Below, one piece after another: positions 5,633 to 6,123 of a stretch of 6,123 bases of DNA. The position numbers and the translations under genes are program-made. The stretch spans positions 102,611 through 108,733 of the forward strand of contig CP070776.1 in the NCBI GenBank assembly GCA_020346205.1. The letters are read 5' to 3'. The notes under the pieces were generated by a model. That model ran no database searches and was not told the DNA's origin. It saw only the letters and a list, made by a program, of their open reading frames with translations. Position 1 is the first letter of the stretch. Each line of letters begins with the position of its first letter. This DNA comes from Deltaproteobacteria bacterium (GTDB lineage Bacteria > Desulfobacterota > Desulfobulbia > Desulfobulbales > BM004).

Positions 5633-6123
5633 ATGGAATTTCTTTTGAAATTTTATATAAAAAAATTTGCACGGTTGACATGCATCACATCAATTCTCTC
5701 TTGCATGCTGGTGTTCGTGCATTCCGCTTATGCAACCTCTTTCTTTAACCAGTTCGTTGATCCGACCGATGGTAAATTTGATACCAGCGACTGGCTCATT
5801 AATGCAAAAGGGTTTTTGCCTGTTCCCATAATTATCACTGAACCTGCAGTGGGATATGGCGGTGGAGTGGCTCTGGTTTTTTTCCACGCCAAAAAGGACG
5901 AGGAGTATGTTAAGGAAATCAGGCACGAGATTGAGGAGAGAACAAAAAAACACAAAGCCTCTCTGCCTCCCAGTATTTCGGGATTAGTCGGGCTCGGTAC
6001 GGAAAACGGCACCTGGGCGGCCGGTGGATTTCACTTCGGTTCCTGGAAACAGGACAGGATCCGCTACACCGGAGGCATTGTTTACCCCTCGGTCAACCTG
6101 ACTTTTTACGGCAGCGGTGGCAG
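5633..6123 (+). CDS. BamA/TamA-like outer-membrane beta-barrel protein, N-terminal part (runs off the edge)
   Basis: The frame is open from ATG 5633 to the window end: 163 complete codons and no stop, so the C-terminus is missing. A signal peptide is visible: basic lead with Lys10, Lys11 and Arg14, a hydrophobic core at about 15-30, and probable cleavage after Ala-Tyr-Ala at 32-34. Then come FVDPTDGKFDTSDWL (41-55) and GFLPVPIIITEPAVGYGGG (60-78), typical in my recollection of outer-membrane proteins with a C-terminal Bac_surface_Ag (D15/BamA-type) barrel. A charged helix-like stretch (87-109) follows, then LPPSISGLVGLGTENGTWAAG (111-131) and strand-like GGFHFGSW, RIRYTGGIVYP and VNLTFYGSGG, resembling the first barrel strands. 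No POTRA domain is seen, unlike BamA or TamA proper. AAGGAT (5614-5619) is rather far upstream, so the start is uncertain; an in-frame ATG at 5579 has no ribosome binding site. It may insert or move proteins or lipids at the outer membrane, but this subfamily's role is unknown to me. Confidence 0.75.
   Translation, partial: MEFLLKFYIKKFARLTCITSILSCMLVFVHSAYATSFFNQFVDPTDGKFDTSDWLINAKGFLPVPIIITEPAVGYGGGVALVFFHAKKDEEYVKEIRHEIEERTKKHKASLPPSISGLVGLGTENGTWAAGGFHFGSWKQDRIRYTGGIVYPSVNLTFYGSGG

Noticed and set aside
5693..5704. Lipobox-like Ile-Leu-Ser-Cys in the barrel protein signal sequence
   Set aside because: The hydrophobic core continues beyond the cysteine to a standard Ala-Tyr-Ala cleavage site, and beta-barrel proteins are not normally lipoproteins.
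5690..6012. Minus-strand open frames opposite the barrel gene
   Set aside because: The plus strand shows a signal peptide and a conserved outer-membrane motif over the same bases; the minus-strand products look like noise.

Overview
The window carries the envelope genes of a Gram-negative (diderm) bacterium of moderate G+C. Every recognisable product has a signal peptide or membrane anchor, and the two large ones (an AsmA/YhdP-type protein and a BamA/TamA-like beta-barrel) only make sense in a cell with an outer membrane. The style of the proteins recalls Desulfobacterota (former Deltaproteobacteria), but no phylogenetic marker is present, so this is inference.

Layout, left to right. Positions 1-138 are an AT-rich leader with a short run of imperfect 8-base repeats and a plausible sigma70-type promoter. 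Next is a two-gene operon (139-567 and 603-1037) encoding paralogous secreted proteins of about 142-144 residues, unrecognised as a family. Each contains two copies of a ~50-residue all-beta-looking module. A strong intrinsic terminator (1074-1108) closes this operon. A 1217-residue AsmA-like protein follows (1209-4862), with one N-terminal membrane helix, a long series of repeated beta-rich modules and a conserved C-terminal AsmA-like domain. It converges on a gene for a secreted SYLF-domain (Ysc84-type) protein on the minus strand (4924-5493), and the two share a bidirectional terminator. From an AT-rich divergent promoter region (5508-5632) a further plus-strand gene starts at about 5633 and runs off the right edge. 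It encodes the N-terminal part of a BamA/TamA-like outer-membrane beta-barrel protein.

How they may work together: AsmA/YhdP-type proteins are implicated in moving phospholipid between inner and outer membrane, SYLF domains are lipid-binding, and the barrel sits in the outer membrane. The window therefore looks like a small envelope-lipid/outer-membrane-biogenesis neighbourhood, although the transcription units are separate and no functional link is shown by the sequence. The most novel-looking items are the secreted tandem-module paralogues and the regular modular architecture of the AsmA-like protein. There are no mobile elements, tRNAs, rRNAs or CRISPR arrays, and no gap over 300 bases lacks a gene.
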